DNA of 64,000 nt from JAWKXU01 sp964468045 (GCA_964468045.1 CAYXTO010000007.1:101242-165241), one strand, 5' to 3'. Counted from the first letter of the stretch, positions 26,437-35,554 are shown. Numbers and translations are program-made. Notes: generated from the sequence alone by a model not told the origin.

Positions 26437-26682
26437 ATGCAGATCAAGACAATATTCCTGACCGCTGCGGGCGGCCTGGCCCTGGCCGGCTGCGCTGCGA
26501 AGGAAGAGGTGGCGCCGCCGCCACCGCCGCCGGGTTCCGTTCCCGGCTCGACCGCCGCCGACCGTGATGGAGACGGGGTTGTCGACGGTTATTATACGTC
26601 CGATGGCATCTATCACCCCTATTACACGCCTCCCCCTCCGCCTCCGCCGCCTGCCCCGAGCAGCACGGGAGAGCGAGGCTGA
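26437..26682 (+). CDS. Small proline-rich lipoprotein with EF-hand-like loop
   Basis: 81 residues. Signal peptide and lipobox LAGC (Cys19), two poly-Pro runs, and between them DRDGDGVVDGYY, which fits the DxDxDG calcium loop of EF-hand/thrombospondin type-3 repeats. Followed after 5 nt by the L,D-transpeptidase gene, so probably co-expressed and cell-wall related. Function unknown. Confidence 0.75.
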   Translation: MQIKTIFLTAAGGLALAGCAAKEEVAPPPPPPGSVPGSTAADRDGDGVVDGYYTSDGIYHPYYTPPPPPPPPAPSSTGERG

Positions 26683-26687
26683 TCGCA

Positions 26688-28019
26688 TTGCCTGGCAAGA
26701 AGGGGGCCGCTCATAGCCTGGTCTATGGCGGCCTCTTCGCTCTCGCTTCCTTGGGATGGGCCGGGCCGGCATGGGCCGCAGATGCCCCGGCCAGAACCGC
26801 CAGTTCCGCCTCCGCCTCCGATGCCGCAATAGCCGCCCGGTTGCGGGACCGTGCCTCCGGCGCGCTGCGCAAGTTCTACGTGGGCCGGGACTATCGCCCG
26901 CTGTGGATCAGCCGCGGCAAGGTGGGCCCGGAAGCGCGGACGCTGATCTTATATCTGGAAAGCGCCAGGCTCGATGGGCTGAAGCCGTCGCGCTATCCGG
27001 TCGAGAAATTGCGCGAACGGCTGGCGGCAGCTCGGGGCGGTGGCGCCGATGCGCTGGCCCGCGCGGAAATCGACCTGTCCGATGCCTTCGCCAGATATGT
27101 GCGCGACATGCGCAAGCCCGGCAAGGTGCGCATGGAATATGCGGAGCGCAGGCTGAAGCCCGGCAAGCTGGGTGCGGAAACGGTGCTGCGCGCCGCCGCC
27201 CTGCCGAAATCCTTTGGCGACTACATGGCTTCGATGGGCTGGATGAGCACCCATTACGTCGCCATGCGCAAGCTGCTCAAGCAAAGCGCGGACCGGGGCG
27301 ACGGCGCGGAGCTGCAGCGCAGGATCCGGCTCAATCTGGAACGGGCGCGGCTGCTTCCCTCGCCTGCCGTGCGCCATATCGTGGTCGACGCGGCCTCCGC
27401 CCGGCTCTGGTACTATCAGGCCGGCAAGGAGCAAGGCTTGATGAAGGTGGTGGTCGGCACGAACGAAACGCGGACCCCGATGATGGCGGGGGCGCTGAAT
27501 TACGCGATCCTCAATCCCTACTGGAACATTCCGGATTATCTCGTGCGCGACAATGTCGCGCCCAAGGTGCTGGCCGGGCGGACCTTCAAATCGCTGAACA
27601 TGGAGGTCCTGTCGGACTGGAGCGCAGCGCCGGCGAAGATCGATCCCGCCACGGTGGACTGGCACGCGGTCGCCGCCGGGAAGCAGCTGGTGCGTGTGCG
27701 CGAGCTGCCCGGCCCGAAGAACTCGATGGGGAAGGTGAAATTCGTCTTTCCCAATGACGAGGGCATCTATCTGCACGACACCCCGAACAGGGATCTGTTC
27801 GCCAGGGCGGACCGGCACCTCAGCAATGGCTGCATCCGGCTGGAAAAGGCCGCGGAACTGGGCAAATGGCTGATGGGCAAGCCGGTCGCCACCAAATCGA
27901 AGCAGCCCGAACAGGCCGTTGCGCTGACGGTGCCGGTGCCGGTCTATCTCACCTATCTGACCGTCGCGCCGTCAAAGAAGGGCGTGGAGGTGCTGGACGA
28001 CGTCTACGGCATGGATTGA
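26688..28019 (+). CDS. L,D-transpeptidase, YcbB-like
   Basis: Cross-links peptidoglycan (3-3 links) or attaches proteins in the periplasm. 443 residues from TTG at 26688: signal peptide about 1-31, a YcbB-type helical domain with peptidoglycan-binding region, and a YkuD domain with HDTPNRDLF and the catalytic motif Ser379-Asn-Gly-Cys382-Ile-Arg-Leu. The motif has Asn where classical YkuD has His, as is usual in this subfamily. Coupled to the small lipoprotein upstream. Confidence 0.9.
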   Translation: MPGKKGAAHSLVYGGLFALASLGWAGPAWAADAPARTASSASASDAAIAARLRDRASGALRKFYVGRDYRPLWISRGKVGPEARTLILYLESARLDGLKPSRYPVEKLRERLAAARGGGADALARAEIDLSDAFARYVRDMRKPGKVRMEYAERRLKPGKLGAETVLRAAALPKSFGDYMASMGWMSTHYVAMRKLLKQSADRGDGAELQRRIRLNLERARLLPSPAVRHIVVDAASARLWYYQAGKEQGLMKVVVGTNETRTPMMAGALNYAILNPYWNIPDYLVRDNVAPKVLAGRTFKSLNMEVLSDWSAAPAKIDPATVDWHAVAAGKQLVRVRELPGPKNSMGKVKFVFPNDEGIYLHDTPNRDLFARADRHLSNGCIRLEKAAELGKWLMGKPVATKSKQPEQAVALTVPVPVYLTYLTVAPSKKGVEVLDDVYGMD

Positions 28020-28033
28020 GCGGACGGGTGAGG

Positions 28034-28141
28034 GATGACGAGAAGAGGCAGAACCGGCATTATCCACCTCTTTTGTCATTCCCGCGAAAGCGGGAACCCA
28101 GAGGTGAGGTTGCACTGGATCCCCGTTTGCACGGGGATGAC
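28034..28141. repeat. Composite dispersed repeat (head + palindromes A and B)
   Basis: A head of about 40 nt containing CCGGCATTAT (28053-28062), then palindrome A (28075-28100, arms CATTCCCGC/GCGGGAA), a 14-nt spacer, and palindrome B (28115-28141, arms ATCCCCGT/ACGGGGAT). The head and B recur at 41803-41867. Lies between convergent ldt and der. Confidence 0.8.
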
Positions 28142-28185
28142 GGAGAGAGTGTGGATGCGTCGGGGAATATCCACGCGCCCCGGCG

Positions 28186-29592
28186 TCACTCCTTGGCATA
28201 GGGGTTCTTGGCGCTGCGCAGGGTCAGCCTGACCGGAACCGCGTCGAAGCCGAGGTCGCGGCGGATGCCGTTCACCAGATAGCGCCGGTAGCTCTCGGGC
28301 AGCAGATCCAGCCGGGACCCGAAGATCACGAAGCTGGGCGGCCGGGTCTTGATCTGGGTGATGTAGCGCAGCTTGATCCGCTTGCCGCCGGGGGCCGGTG
28401 GGGGATTGGCATCAAGCGCATGGTCGAACCAGCGATTGAGGCCGGAAGTCGGCACGCGGCGCGACCAGGCCTCCCTGATCTCGAAGGCCGCGCCCAGCAT
28501 GGTGTCCAGCCCCTTGCCGGTGCGTGCGGAGACGGCGAACAGCGGCACCCCGCGAATCTGGGCCAGCCCGTCCTCCAGCGCCTGCCGGATGCCGTTGAAC
28601 AGGGCGGAGGCGTTTTCGGCGACGTCCCACTTGTTGATCGCGATCATCAGCGCCCGGCCTTCCTCCAGCACCATGGAGGCGATCTTGAGGTCCTGATGCT
28701 CCAGTCCCTTGGTCGCATCGAGCAGCAGCACCACGACTTCCGCGAAATCAATGGCCCGGCGCGCGTCCGCCACCGAGAGCTTTTCAAGCTTCTCCGTGAC
28801 CCGCGCCTTCTTGCGCATGCCCGCGGTGTCGATCAGGCGGATGTCGCGCCGCTCGCCGGTTTTCGGATCGGTCCATTGCCAGTCGATCGCGATCGAATCG
28901 CGCGTGATCCCGGCTTCCGGCCCGGTCAGCAGCCGGTCTTCGCCCAATAGCTGGTTGATGAGAGTGGACTTGCCCGCATTGGGCCTGCCGACGATGGCGA
29001 GCTTGAGCGGGCCGGACAGCTTGTCCTCGTCCTCCGCTGGCTCGCCGTCGGGCAGGTCCTCGTCCTCGTCGTGTTCTCCGATCACGGGTAACAAGGCCTC
29101 GAACAGATCGCCCAGCCCTTCGCCATGCTCGGCGGAAAGCGGCACCGGATCGCCCAGGCCCAGCGCATAGGCTTCCAGCACGCCCGGCTCGCCCGCGCGG
29201 CCTTCCGCCTTGTTGGCGATGACGATCACCGGCAGCGCCTGCTCGCGCAGCCAGCGGCCGATTTCCTCGTCCAGCGGCGTGATGCCTGCGCGCGCGTCGA
29301 TCACGAACAGCGCGACATCCGCGCCCTTGACCGACACTTCGGTCTGCGCCCGCATCCGGCCGGGCAGGGTTTCCGGGTCCTCGTCTTCCCAGCCCGCCGT
29401 GTCGACGATCTGGAAGTCCAGCCCGAGCAGGCTCGCTTCGCCGAAGCGGCGGTCGCGGGTGACGCCCGGCTGGTCGTCCACCAGGGCCAGCTTCTTGCCG
29501 ACCAGCCGGTTGAACAGCGTGGACTTGCCCACATTGGGGCGGCCGATGATGATCACCTGCGGCAGTCTGTTATGGGCAATGGGTGTCGACAT
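28186..29592 (-). CDS. der: GTPase Der (EngA)
   Basis: Essential ribosome-assembly GTPase with two tandem G domains and a KH-like C-terminus. 468 residues from ATG 29592. The two P-loops read GRPNVGKST and GRPNAGKST, with DTAGWEDEDP, DTAGMRKKA, NKAEG and NKWD. The linker between the G domains is unusually acidic (HDEDEDLPDGEPAEDEDK). An upstream in-frame ATG would add 24 residues and is not favoured. Confidence 0.96.
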   Translation of the reverse strand: MSTPIAHNRLPQVIIIGRPNVGKSTLFNRLVGKKLALVDDQPGVTRDRRFGEASLLGLDFQIVDTAGWEDEDPETLPGRMRAQTEVSVKGADVALFVIDARAGITPLDEEIGRWLREQALPVIVIANKAEGRAGEPGVLEAYALGLGDPVPLSAEHGEGLGDLFEALLPVIGEHDEDEDLPDGEPAEDEDKLSGPLKLAIVGRPNAGKSTLINQLLGEDRLLTGPEAGITRDSIAIDWQWTDPKTGERRDIRLIDTAGMRKKARVTEKLEKLSVADARRAIDFAEVVVLLLDATKGLEHQDLKIASMVLEEGRALMIAINKWDVAENASALFNGIRQALEDGLAQIRGVPLFAVSARTGKGLDTMLGAAFEIREAWSRRVPTSGLNRWFDHALDANPPPAPGGKRIKLRYITQIKTRPPSFVIFGSRLDLLPESYRRYLVNGIRRDLGFDAVPVRLTLRSAKNPYAKE

Positions 29593-29708
29593 GATCCGCC
29601 AGCCCTGACCGGTCCGGCAAAATTTGGCAAGCAGGCGGCAAAATATTGCCGGTTTGTTTACCATGAGTTGCAGGCTGGGAATAACTTTGCCGTGCCATTT
29701 ACCATCCC

Positions 29709-30329
29709 ATGACGGGACGACTTCTCCTTGCCGCGTGCCTTGCGTTCGCCGCTACTTCCACCGCCGCACTGGCCGACTCATTGGTAACGGACGACCGGGA
29801 TCTGTTTTCCGACACCGGGATTCAGGACGATCGGCCGTATCTGCAATGCGTTCCCTATGCGCGCCAGATATCCGGCATCCAGATCTATGGCGACGCCTGG
29901 ACCTGGTGGGGCCAGGCCGAAGGCCGCTACAAGCGGGGCAGCAAGCCGCGCGTCGGCGCGGTGATGGCGTTCCAGCCCTATCGCAACATGCAGCTCGGCC
30001 ATGTCGCGGCGATCAGCCGGGTGATCGATTCGCGCACGGTGCTGCTGCGCCATGCCAACTGGTCGCCGATCAACGGCCGCCGGGGGCAGATCGAGGACAA
30101 TGTCCGCGCGGTCGATGTCTCGCCCGAAAACGACTGGAGCATGGTGCGGGTCTGGTATGCGCCGATCCAGGGGATGGGCACCACGGCGTGGCCGGTGCGG
30201 GGCTTCATCTATGGTGACAAGTCGAAGCCGACTGCTGCGGAAACCAAGCTGGTCCGCTCGGACGAAACGCGCAAGAAGGCCGAGCGCAAGAACGATCCGA
30301 TCGGCGCCATCATCTCCGCGCGCCTCTGA
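29709..30329 (+). CDS. CHAP domain secreted protein
   Basis: 206 residues with a signal peptide ending ALA-D near residue 23. CHAP (amidohydrolase/peptidase) core: Cys47 in LQCVPYAR and His98 in LGHVAAISRV as catalytic pair, with RHANW downstream as the polar third residue. Predicted to cut peptidoglycan amide bonds or act on peptides in the periplasm. Divergent from der; C-terminal ~35 residues are charged and likely disordered. Confidence 0.87.
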   Translation: MTGRLLLAACLAFAATSTAALADSLVTDDRDLFSDTGIQDDRPYLQCVPYARQISGIQIYGDAWTWWGQAEGRYKRGSKPRVGAVMAFQPYRNMQLGHVAAISRVIDSRTVLLRHANWSPINGRRGQIEDNVRAVDVSPENDWSMVRVWYAPIQGMGTTAWPVRGFIYGDKSKPTAAETKLVRSDETRKKAERKNDPIGAIISARL

Positions 30330-30355
30330 TTTTCCGCCCATCCGGGTGGAAAGGA

Positions 30356-30652
30356 TCAGCCGGCCCTGGCCACCGGGGCGTCGTCGCCCAGATCCTCGAA
30401 CCAGGCTTCGACCGGCCCATTGAGCTTGAGCAGCAGGGGCCGACCCTTGCGATCCACGGTCTTGCCCGCCTGCACCTTCACCCAGCCTTCGGAAATGCAA
30501 TATTCCTCGACATTGGTGCGGACCGTGCCCTTGAACCGGATCCCGATCCCGCGCTGCAGCTTGTCGGAATCGAAATGCGGGCTCAGCGGGCTGATGGCCA
30601 GGCGGTCGGGCGGCAAATCGGGGCCGCCGGTCTGTTCGGTGCTGTCGCTCAT
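30356..30652 (-). CDS. DUF3297 family protein
   Basis: 98 residues. Family pattern PPDRLAISP.SPHF, GIGIRFKG..RTNVEEYC.SEGWVKV and RGRPLLLKL.GPVE; this family is small, cytosolic and widespread in Proteobacteria, of unknown function. Convergent with the CHAP gene and 45 nt downstream of the acidic small protein on the same strand. Confidence 0.88.
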   Translation of the reverse strand: MSDSTEQTGGPDLPPDRLAISPLSPHFDSDKLQRGIGIRFKGTVRTNVEEYCISEGWVKVQAGKTVDRKGRPLLLKLNGPVEAWFEDLGDDAPVARAG

Positions 30653-30696
30653 GCGCGCCCCTTATAAGCGTGCCGCTCCGCGCGCAATGGCCCGCT

Positions 30697-30972
30697 TCAA
30701 TCGGGCGGAGGCCTGATTTCGGGCGGGGAGGGTGGAGAATCGACCGAATCCGGTTCGGGCTGCCTGATCTCGTCGGGATTTTCGCCCTGCTCGATCTGGT
30801 CGCCGCCCGGTTCGGGCACGCTGTCCCCGTCCGGCTGTTCCACGGTATCACCGTCGGGTTCCTCGATCTGAGGCTTCTTCCCGGGATCCGTGTCCTGACC
30901 GGCAGGGGGCGGGCGCGTCGCCGGGGCTTCCGGCCCGGTCTTTCCGTCCCTGGACGTGGCATGCTGGGGCAT
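30697..30972 (-). CDS. Small Pro/Asp/Glu-rich protein
   Basis: 91 residues from ATG 30972, preceded by AAGGAT at a good distance. Almost entirely low-complexity: basic N-terminus, then repeats around EPDGDTVEQPDGDSVPEPGGD. No fold or signal peptide recognised; disordered and acidic. Upstream of DUF3297 in the same direction. Coding status supported by frame and RBS only. Confidence 0.5.
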   Translation of the reverse strand: MPQHATSRDGKTGPEAPATRPPPAGQDTDPGKKPQIEEPDGDTVEQPDGDSVPEPGGDQIEQGENPDEIRQPEPDSVDSPPSPPEIRPPPD

Positions 30973-31109
30973 CTGGGATATCCTTTTCCTGCTTGTCCCA
31001 TGGGAACGCGAAAGCAGCCTGCCCTGTTCCGCTTGCCCTTTGCCTTGTCGGTCGATAAGGGCGCTTCCCTGTTTTGCAGGTATCCGGCCTGTAAGGGCTT
31101 CGTAGGGCC

Positions 31110-31194
31110 GCGGGCGTGGCGGAACTGGTAGACGCGCTGGATTTAGGTTCCAGTATCGCAAGATGTGGGGGTTCGAGTCCCTTCGCCCGCACCA
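31110..31194 (+). tRNA. tRNA-Leu (anticodon TAG)
   Basis: Class II tRNA of 85 nt: acceptor GCGGGCG/CGCCCGC, anticodon stem CTGGA/TCCAG around TTTAGGT, a long variable arm, T-arm with GTTCGAGTC, and encoded CCA. Confidence 0.96.
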
Positions 31195-31248
31195 GTCCCC
31201 TCGCCGAGGTTCCTAGGGTATCGGAATTTGGGAAGGCTTTGATAAGTC

Positions 31249-32931
31249 ATGCAGATCGTCGAAACGACAAATGAAGGTTTGAAGCGCGCCTATGTGCTGA
31301 CCATTTCGGCAGGCGACATCGCCGCGCGGGTGGACACCGAGGTGAAGCGGATCGCGCCGCAGGTGCGGATGCCGGGTTTCCGCCCGGGCAAGGTGCCCGC
31401 CAATCTGGTGAAGAAGATGCACGGTCCGGCCCTGCATTCCGAAGCGCTGAACACCACGCTGCGCGAATCGGTGGACGAGCTGGTGCGCGAGAAGGCGCTG
31501 CGCCCGGCGCTCCAGCCGAAGATCGAGCTGGGCGAAGACTATGAGGAGGGCAAGGATGCCCAGCTCACCGTCGAGCTGGAAGTGCTGCCCGAGATCGAGA
31601 CGCCCTCCATCGACGGGCTCAAGCTGGAAAGGCTGACCGTGCCGATCAGCGATGCCCAGGTGGATGAAGCGCTGGCCAATCTCGCCAAGAACCAGAAGAG
31701 CTTCAAGGATGCTCCGAAGACCAGGAAGGCAGCCGAAGGCGACCAGGTGGTGGTCGATTTCCTCGGCAAGCTGGATGGCGAGCCGTTCGACGGCGGCGCA
31801 GCCGAGAATCAGGCGATCGAACTGGGCGCGGGCCGCCTGATCCCTGGCTTCGAGGACCAGCTCGTCGGCCTCAAGGCGGGCGAGGAGAAGGTCATCACGG
31901 TCACTTTCCCCGAGGATTATCCGGCGGAAAACCTCAAGGGCAAACCCGCGACCTTCGACATCAAGGTCCATGCGGTGAAGGTTCCCGGCGAGACCAAGGT
32001 GGATGATGAATTCGCCACGCTGCTCGGCCTCGACAGCCTCGACAAGCTCAAGGACATCCTGCGCGGCCAGCTCGAGCAGGAAACCGCCGGCCTGACCCGC
32101 ACCCAGATGAAGCGCGCGCTGCTCGACCAGCTTGCCGCCGGGCATGATTTCCCGGTGCCGCCGTCGATGGTCGATGCCGAATTCGAGCAGATCTGGGCGC
32201 AGCTCCAGCAGGAGGCCGGCAAGGAGGAAGATCCCGAGGCGGCCCTGAAGGAAATCGAAGCCGAGAAGGACGAGTATCGCTCGATCGCCGAACGCCGCGT
32301 CCGTCTCGGCCTGCTGCTGTCGGAGATCGGCCAGGCCAATGGCGTCGAGGTGACCCAGCAGGAAATGCAGATGCTGATGGCGCAGGCCGCCCAGCGCTAT
32401 CGCCCGGAGGACCGCCAGCGCTTCGCGGAGTTCGTGCAGTCGAACCCGATGGCCGCGGCCCAGCTGCGCGCCCCGCTCTATGAGGACAAGGTGGTCGACT
32501 TCCTGTTCGACAAGGCCGAAGTGACCGAGCGCGAAGTGACGCGCGAGGAGCTGGAAGCCGCGATCGAAGCGGGCGAGACCGAGGCGGAAGCGAAGCCGGA
32601 AACGAAGAAGAAGGCTCCGGCCAAGAAGGCGGCCCCGAAGAAGTCCGAGGCCAAGGACGAGGAGGCTGAAAAGCCCGCCGCCAAGACCGCCAAGAAGGCC
32701 CCCGTGGCCAAGGAAGCCAAGGAAAAGGCCGAGCCGGCCGGGAAGCCTGCGGCCACCAAGGCTCCGAAGAAGGCCGAAGCCGATAAGGCCGCTCCCAAGA
32801 AGGCCGAGGCCGAGAAGGCGGCCAAGCCCGCCAAGGCTCCGGCCAAGAAGGCTGCCCCGGCGCAGGACGATGCGGCCGAAAAGCCTGCGGCCAAGAAAGC
32901 CCCCGCCAAGAAGGCCGCGGCCAAGAAGTGA
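31249..32931 (+). CDS. tig: Trigger factor with long Lys/Ala/Pro tail
   Basis: Ribosome-bound chaperone and peptidyl-prolyl isomerase. The N-terminal ribosome-binding motif GFRPGKVP is at 43-50, the FKBP domain at about 160-245, and the chaperone arms run to about 440. From about residue 445 to 560 a tail of KKAPAKKAAPKK-type repeats follows, similar to histone H1-like tails and absent from the E. coli protein (432 residues). The tail is highly basic with scattered Glu and may bind RNA or DNA. Independent of clpP by two intervening genes although the tig-clpP-clpX order is kept. Confidence 0.95.
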   Translation: MQIVETTNEGLKRAYVLTISAGDIAARVDTEVKRIAPQVRMPGFRPGKVPANLVKKMHGPALHSEALNTTLRESVDELVREKALRPALQPKIELGEDYEEGKDAQLTVELEVLPEIETPSIDGLKLERLTVPISDAQVDEALANLAKNQKSFKDAPKTRKAAEGDQVVVDFLGKLDGEPFDGGAAENQAIELGAGRLIPGFEDQLVGLKAGEEKVITVTFPEDYPAENLKGKPATFDIKVHAVKVPGETKVDDEFATLLGLDSLDKLKDILRGQLEQETAGLTRTQMKRALLDQLAAGHDFPVPPSMVDAEFEQIWAQLQQEAGKEEDPEAALKEIEAEKDEYRSIAERRVRLGLLLSEIGQANGVEVTQQEMQMLMAQAAQRYRPEDRQRFAEFVQSNPMAAAQLRAPLYEDKVVDFLFDKAEVTEREVTREELEAAIEAGETEAEAKPETKKKAPAKKAAPKKSEAKDEEAEKPAAKTAKKAPVAKEAKEKAEPAGKPAATKAPKKAEADKAAPKKAEAEKAAKPAKAPAKKAAPAQDDAAEKPAAKKAPAKKAAAKK

Positions 32932-33088
32932 TGCAGGCAGGTCGGGCATGGTCGCCATGCCGGGCCTGGCGCATGTCGCCGCTCCTGTCCTGCCTGCCCC
33001 CATGCGAGGGGCGAAGCTGCATGGCGCGCGGCCGGCGGGCGCGATTTTAGGCTTTGGAGATGATCCGGCCTGGGTTAGCGTCGTAAGC

Positions 33089-33448
33089 ATGGATACCGAT
33101 CGCAATTTCCGCGGGATCGCGCGCCACGTCGTGGCGGCGCTGCTGCTGTTGCTGATCGCGGTCCATGCCATGGTGCCGGCGGCCCGGCCGCTCGAGCGCA
33201 CCACCGGTTCGGCATTCAGCTCCACGACTGTCGATGTCTCCCTGCTCGGCGGGCGGATGGTCGAGGGCATCAAGCGCGTGGTCGGCCTCGCGCCGGTTCC
33301 GCCGGTCGCGATCGTGCCTCCGGTCTATTGGCCTGTGCAGCTGGCGCCGGTCGCGCAGCGTCCTTTCGCATGGCCCGAGGCCATCGGTCCGCCCTGGCAT
33401 TCGACCGCTGCTTCCCCGCTCGCGCCGAGGGCGCCCCCTGCCGCCTGA
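33089..33448 (+). CDS. Hypothetical protein with N-terminal membrane helix
   Basis: 119 residues from ATG 33089. A hydrophobic helix (about 12-31) may be a signal anchor; the rest is Pro/Ala-rich with VPPVYWPVQLAPV. No family recognised. Possible but not certain gene: no strong ribosome-binding site, and it lies between tig and another small gene. Confidence 0.45.
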   Translation: MDTDRNFRGIARHVVAALLLLLIAVHAMVPAARPLERTTGSAFSSTTVDVSLLGGRMVEGIKRVVGLAPVPPVAIVPPVYWPVQLAPVAQRPFAWPEAIGPPWHSTAASPLAPRAPPAA

Positions 33449-33502
33449 TTGTCGCGGGCCGCGTCGCTGCGCGGTCCTTGTTCAATCGAATGAGGCAGAC
33501 CC

Positions 33503-33811
33503 ATGAAGAAAGACAGACAGGAACCCCCCGGCAGAGACGAGCGGCGGGCGATGATGGAATGGCTGATCGGGCGATATCCCGATCTCGAGGGCGATGAACT
33601 GGGCGAAGTGCTCCGCTATCTGAAAAAAGAGGCGAGCGCGCAGGACGTCGCGCTGATCGCCTCGAACGAGCGCATCTATGCCCGATACCGCCGGCTCGCC
33701 CGCGATCATCGGTACGACCGGCCCGGGATCGTCGGATGGATCGCCACCGCTGCGACGGTTGTCGTGATCGTCGCATGTTTCATTCTTGCCTTGTTGGAGA
33801 TCATTCCATGA
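33503..33811 (+). CDS. Hypothetical single-pass membrane protein
   Basis: 102 residues: a charged cytosolic N-terminus with DERRAMMEWLIGRYPDLEGDELGEVLRYLKKEAS and one C-terminal membrane helix (about 78-100). Ends 29 nt before the YbaL-like gene and is likely co-transcribed with it. The helical segment resembles small tail-anchored regulators, but no family is identified. Confidence 0.7.
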   Translation: MKKDRQEPPGRDERRAMMEWLIGRYPDLEGDELGEVLRYLKKEASAQDVALIASNERIYARYRRLARDHRYDRPGIVGWIATAATVVVIVACFILALLEIIP

Positions 33812-33840
33812 ATTCAGCGCACCGGCCGCAATAACAGCCC

Positions 33841-35502
33841 ATGCCCCATCACACTCCTCTCATCGGGACGATCGTAGCGGGCCTGGTCTTTGCTTTTGCG
33901 GCCGGTGCGCTGGCCCACCGGCTCAGGATACCGCCCCTCGCGGGCTATCTGCTCGCGGGCGTCGTCATCGGGCCGTTCACGCCCGGCTTTGTCGCCGACG
34001 CCGGGCTCGCCAACGAATTGTCGGAGCTCGGCGTCATCCTGCTGATGTTCGGCGTCGGCCTTCATTTCTCGCTCAAGGATCTGCTTTCGGTGCGCGGCAT
34101 CGCGGTGCCCGGGGCGATCGCGCAGATCCTGGTCGCGACCCTGCTCGGCTCGCTGATGGGCTGGGCGATGGGCTGGCCGCTGCTCGCCAGCGTCATGTTC
34201 GGGCTGGCCCTGTCGGTGGCGAGCACCGTGGTCCTGCTGCGGGCATTGCAGTCCCGCGATCTGGTGCAGACCGAACGCGGGCGCATCGCGGTCGGCTGGC
34301 TGATCGTGGAGGACCTCGTCATGGTGCTGACGCTGGTTCTGCTGCCGGCGGTCGTCGCCATCCAGAACAACCCCGGCGGCACCGGCTTTACCGAATTGAT
34401 CCGTTCGGCCGGCGCCATCGCGCTCAAGGTGACGGGGTTCTTCGTGGTCATGCTGGTGGTGGGCAAGCGGCTCATCCCCTCCGTGCTGCACTGGACCGCC
34501 CATACCGGCTCGCGCGAGCTGTTCCGCCTTGCGGTGCTGGCCATCGCGCTCGGCGTCGCGTTCGGCGCTGCGGTGGTGTTCGACGTCTCCTTCGCCCTGG
34601 GTGCGTTCTTCGCCGGAATGATCCTCGGCGAGACGCAGCTCAGCCGCCGCGCCGCCGAGGAAACCCTGCCGCTGCGCGATGCCTTCGCGGTGCTGTTCTT
34701 CGTTTCGGTGGGGATGCTGTTCGATCCGGGCGTGCTGCTGGAGCAGCCCCTGCCGCTGCTGGGCACCGTCGCGATCATCCTGGTGGGCAAGTCGGTGGCG
34801 GCATACGGCATCGTCCGGTTCTTCGGATACCCCCGGCAGACCGCGCTGACCGTCTCCGTCAGCCTTGCCCAGATCGGTGAGTTCTCCTTCATCCTGGCGG
34901 GGCTGGGGGTCGGGCTCGGGGTCCTGCCCGACGATGCGCGCGATCTCGTGCTCGCCGGCGCGATTCTCTCGATCCTGGTCAATCCGCTGCTCTTCGCCCT
35001 GATCGTGAAGGGCGGCCGGGCGTCCGGCAGCCCGGAGCCGGCTTCGCCCCGGCAGAGAGCCGTGGAGCCGCCGCCACCGCCGCTTCCTCCCGCGCGGATG
35101 GTGCTGGTCGGTTTCGGCCGGATCGGCCAGCTGATCGCCCGCCAGGCGCTGGAGCGGGGCGATACGCTGACGGTGATCGAGGACCAGGGCGACACGGCCG
35201 AGCTGGCGAAGAAAGCGGGCTTTACCGTGATCGTGGACGACGCCGCGGCCCATGGCGTGCTGGAAAAGGCGCGGATCGACGCCGCCACGACGCTGCTGAT
35301 CGCGATCCCGGAAGGGATCGAGGCCGGGGTGATCACGGTGCGGGCGCGGCAGATCAACCCGTCGCTGCGGATCATCGCGCGGGCCCATTCCGACGAGGAG
35401 GTGGAGAATCTGGCCCGTCACGGGGCCGATCACATCGTCCTGGGCGAGCGCGAGATAGCCCTGCGCATGGCCGCGCTGGCGGCCTCCCCGGGCGGAAGAT
35501 AG
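33841..35502 (+). CDS. ybaL: YbaL-type monovalent cation:proton antiporter
   Basis: CPA2-family inner-membrane transporter. 553 residues: about 12 membrane helices with PPLAGYLLAGVVIGPFTPGF and ELGVILLMFGVGLHFSLKDL early, and DVSFALGAFFAGMILGE later, followed by a cytosolic TrkA-N domain with GFGRIGQLIARQAL at about 422-435. Close to E. coli YbaL over its length. Probably exports K+ or Na+ under control of a nucleotide. A proline-rich linker joins the two halves. Confidence 0.92.
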   Translation: MPHHTPLIGTIVAGLVFAFAAGALAHRLRIPPLAGYLLAGVVIGPFTPGFVADAGLANELSELGVILLMFGVGLHFSLKDLLSVRGIAVPGAIAQILVATLLGSLMGWAMGWPLLASVMFGLALSVASTVVLLRALQSRDLVQTERGRIAVGWLIVEDLVMVLTLVLLPAVVAIQNNPGGTGFTELIRSAGAIALKVTGFFVVMLVVGKRLIPSVLHWTAHTGSRELFRLAVLAIALGVAFGAAVVFDVSFALGAFFAGMILGETQLSRRAAEETLPLRDAFAVLFFVSVGMLFDPGVLLEQPLPLLGTVAIILVGKSVAAYGIVRFFGYPRQTALTVSVSLAQIGEFSFILAGLGVGLGVLPDDARDLVLAGAILSILVNPLLFALIVKGGRASGSPEPASPRQRAVEPPPPPLPPARMVLVGFGRIGQLIARQALERGDTLTVIEDQGDTAELAKKAGFTVIVDDAAAHGVLEKARIDAATTLLIAIPEGIEAGVITVRARQINPSLRIIARAHSDEEVENLARHGADHIVLGEREIALRMAALAASPGGR

Positions 35503-35554
35503 GCGTCCCGAGCGCACGGGGCGGGCCGGCGCGGCGCGAAAAGAGGTTAACCCC

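Noticed and set aside
28034..28141. CRISPR array
   Set aside because: No regular direct repeats with unique spacers anywhere in the window and no cas genes; these are isolated palindromes.
31213..33273. 686-residue Leu/Gly-rich open frame opposite tig
   Set aside because: Antisense to the KKAPAKK repeats; apparent low-complexity is a mirror of the tail.
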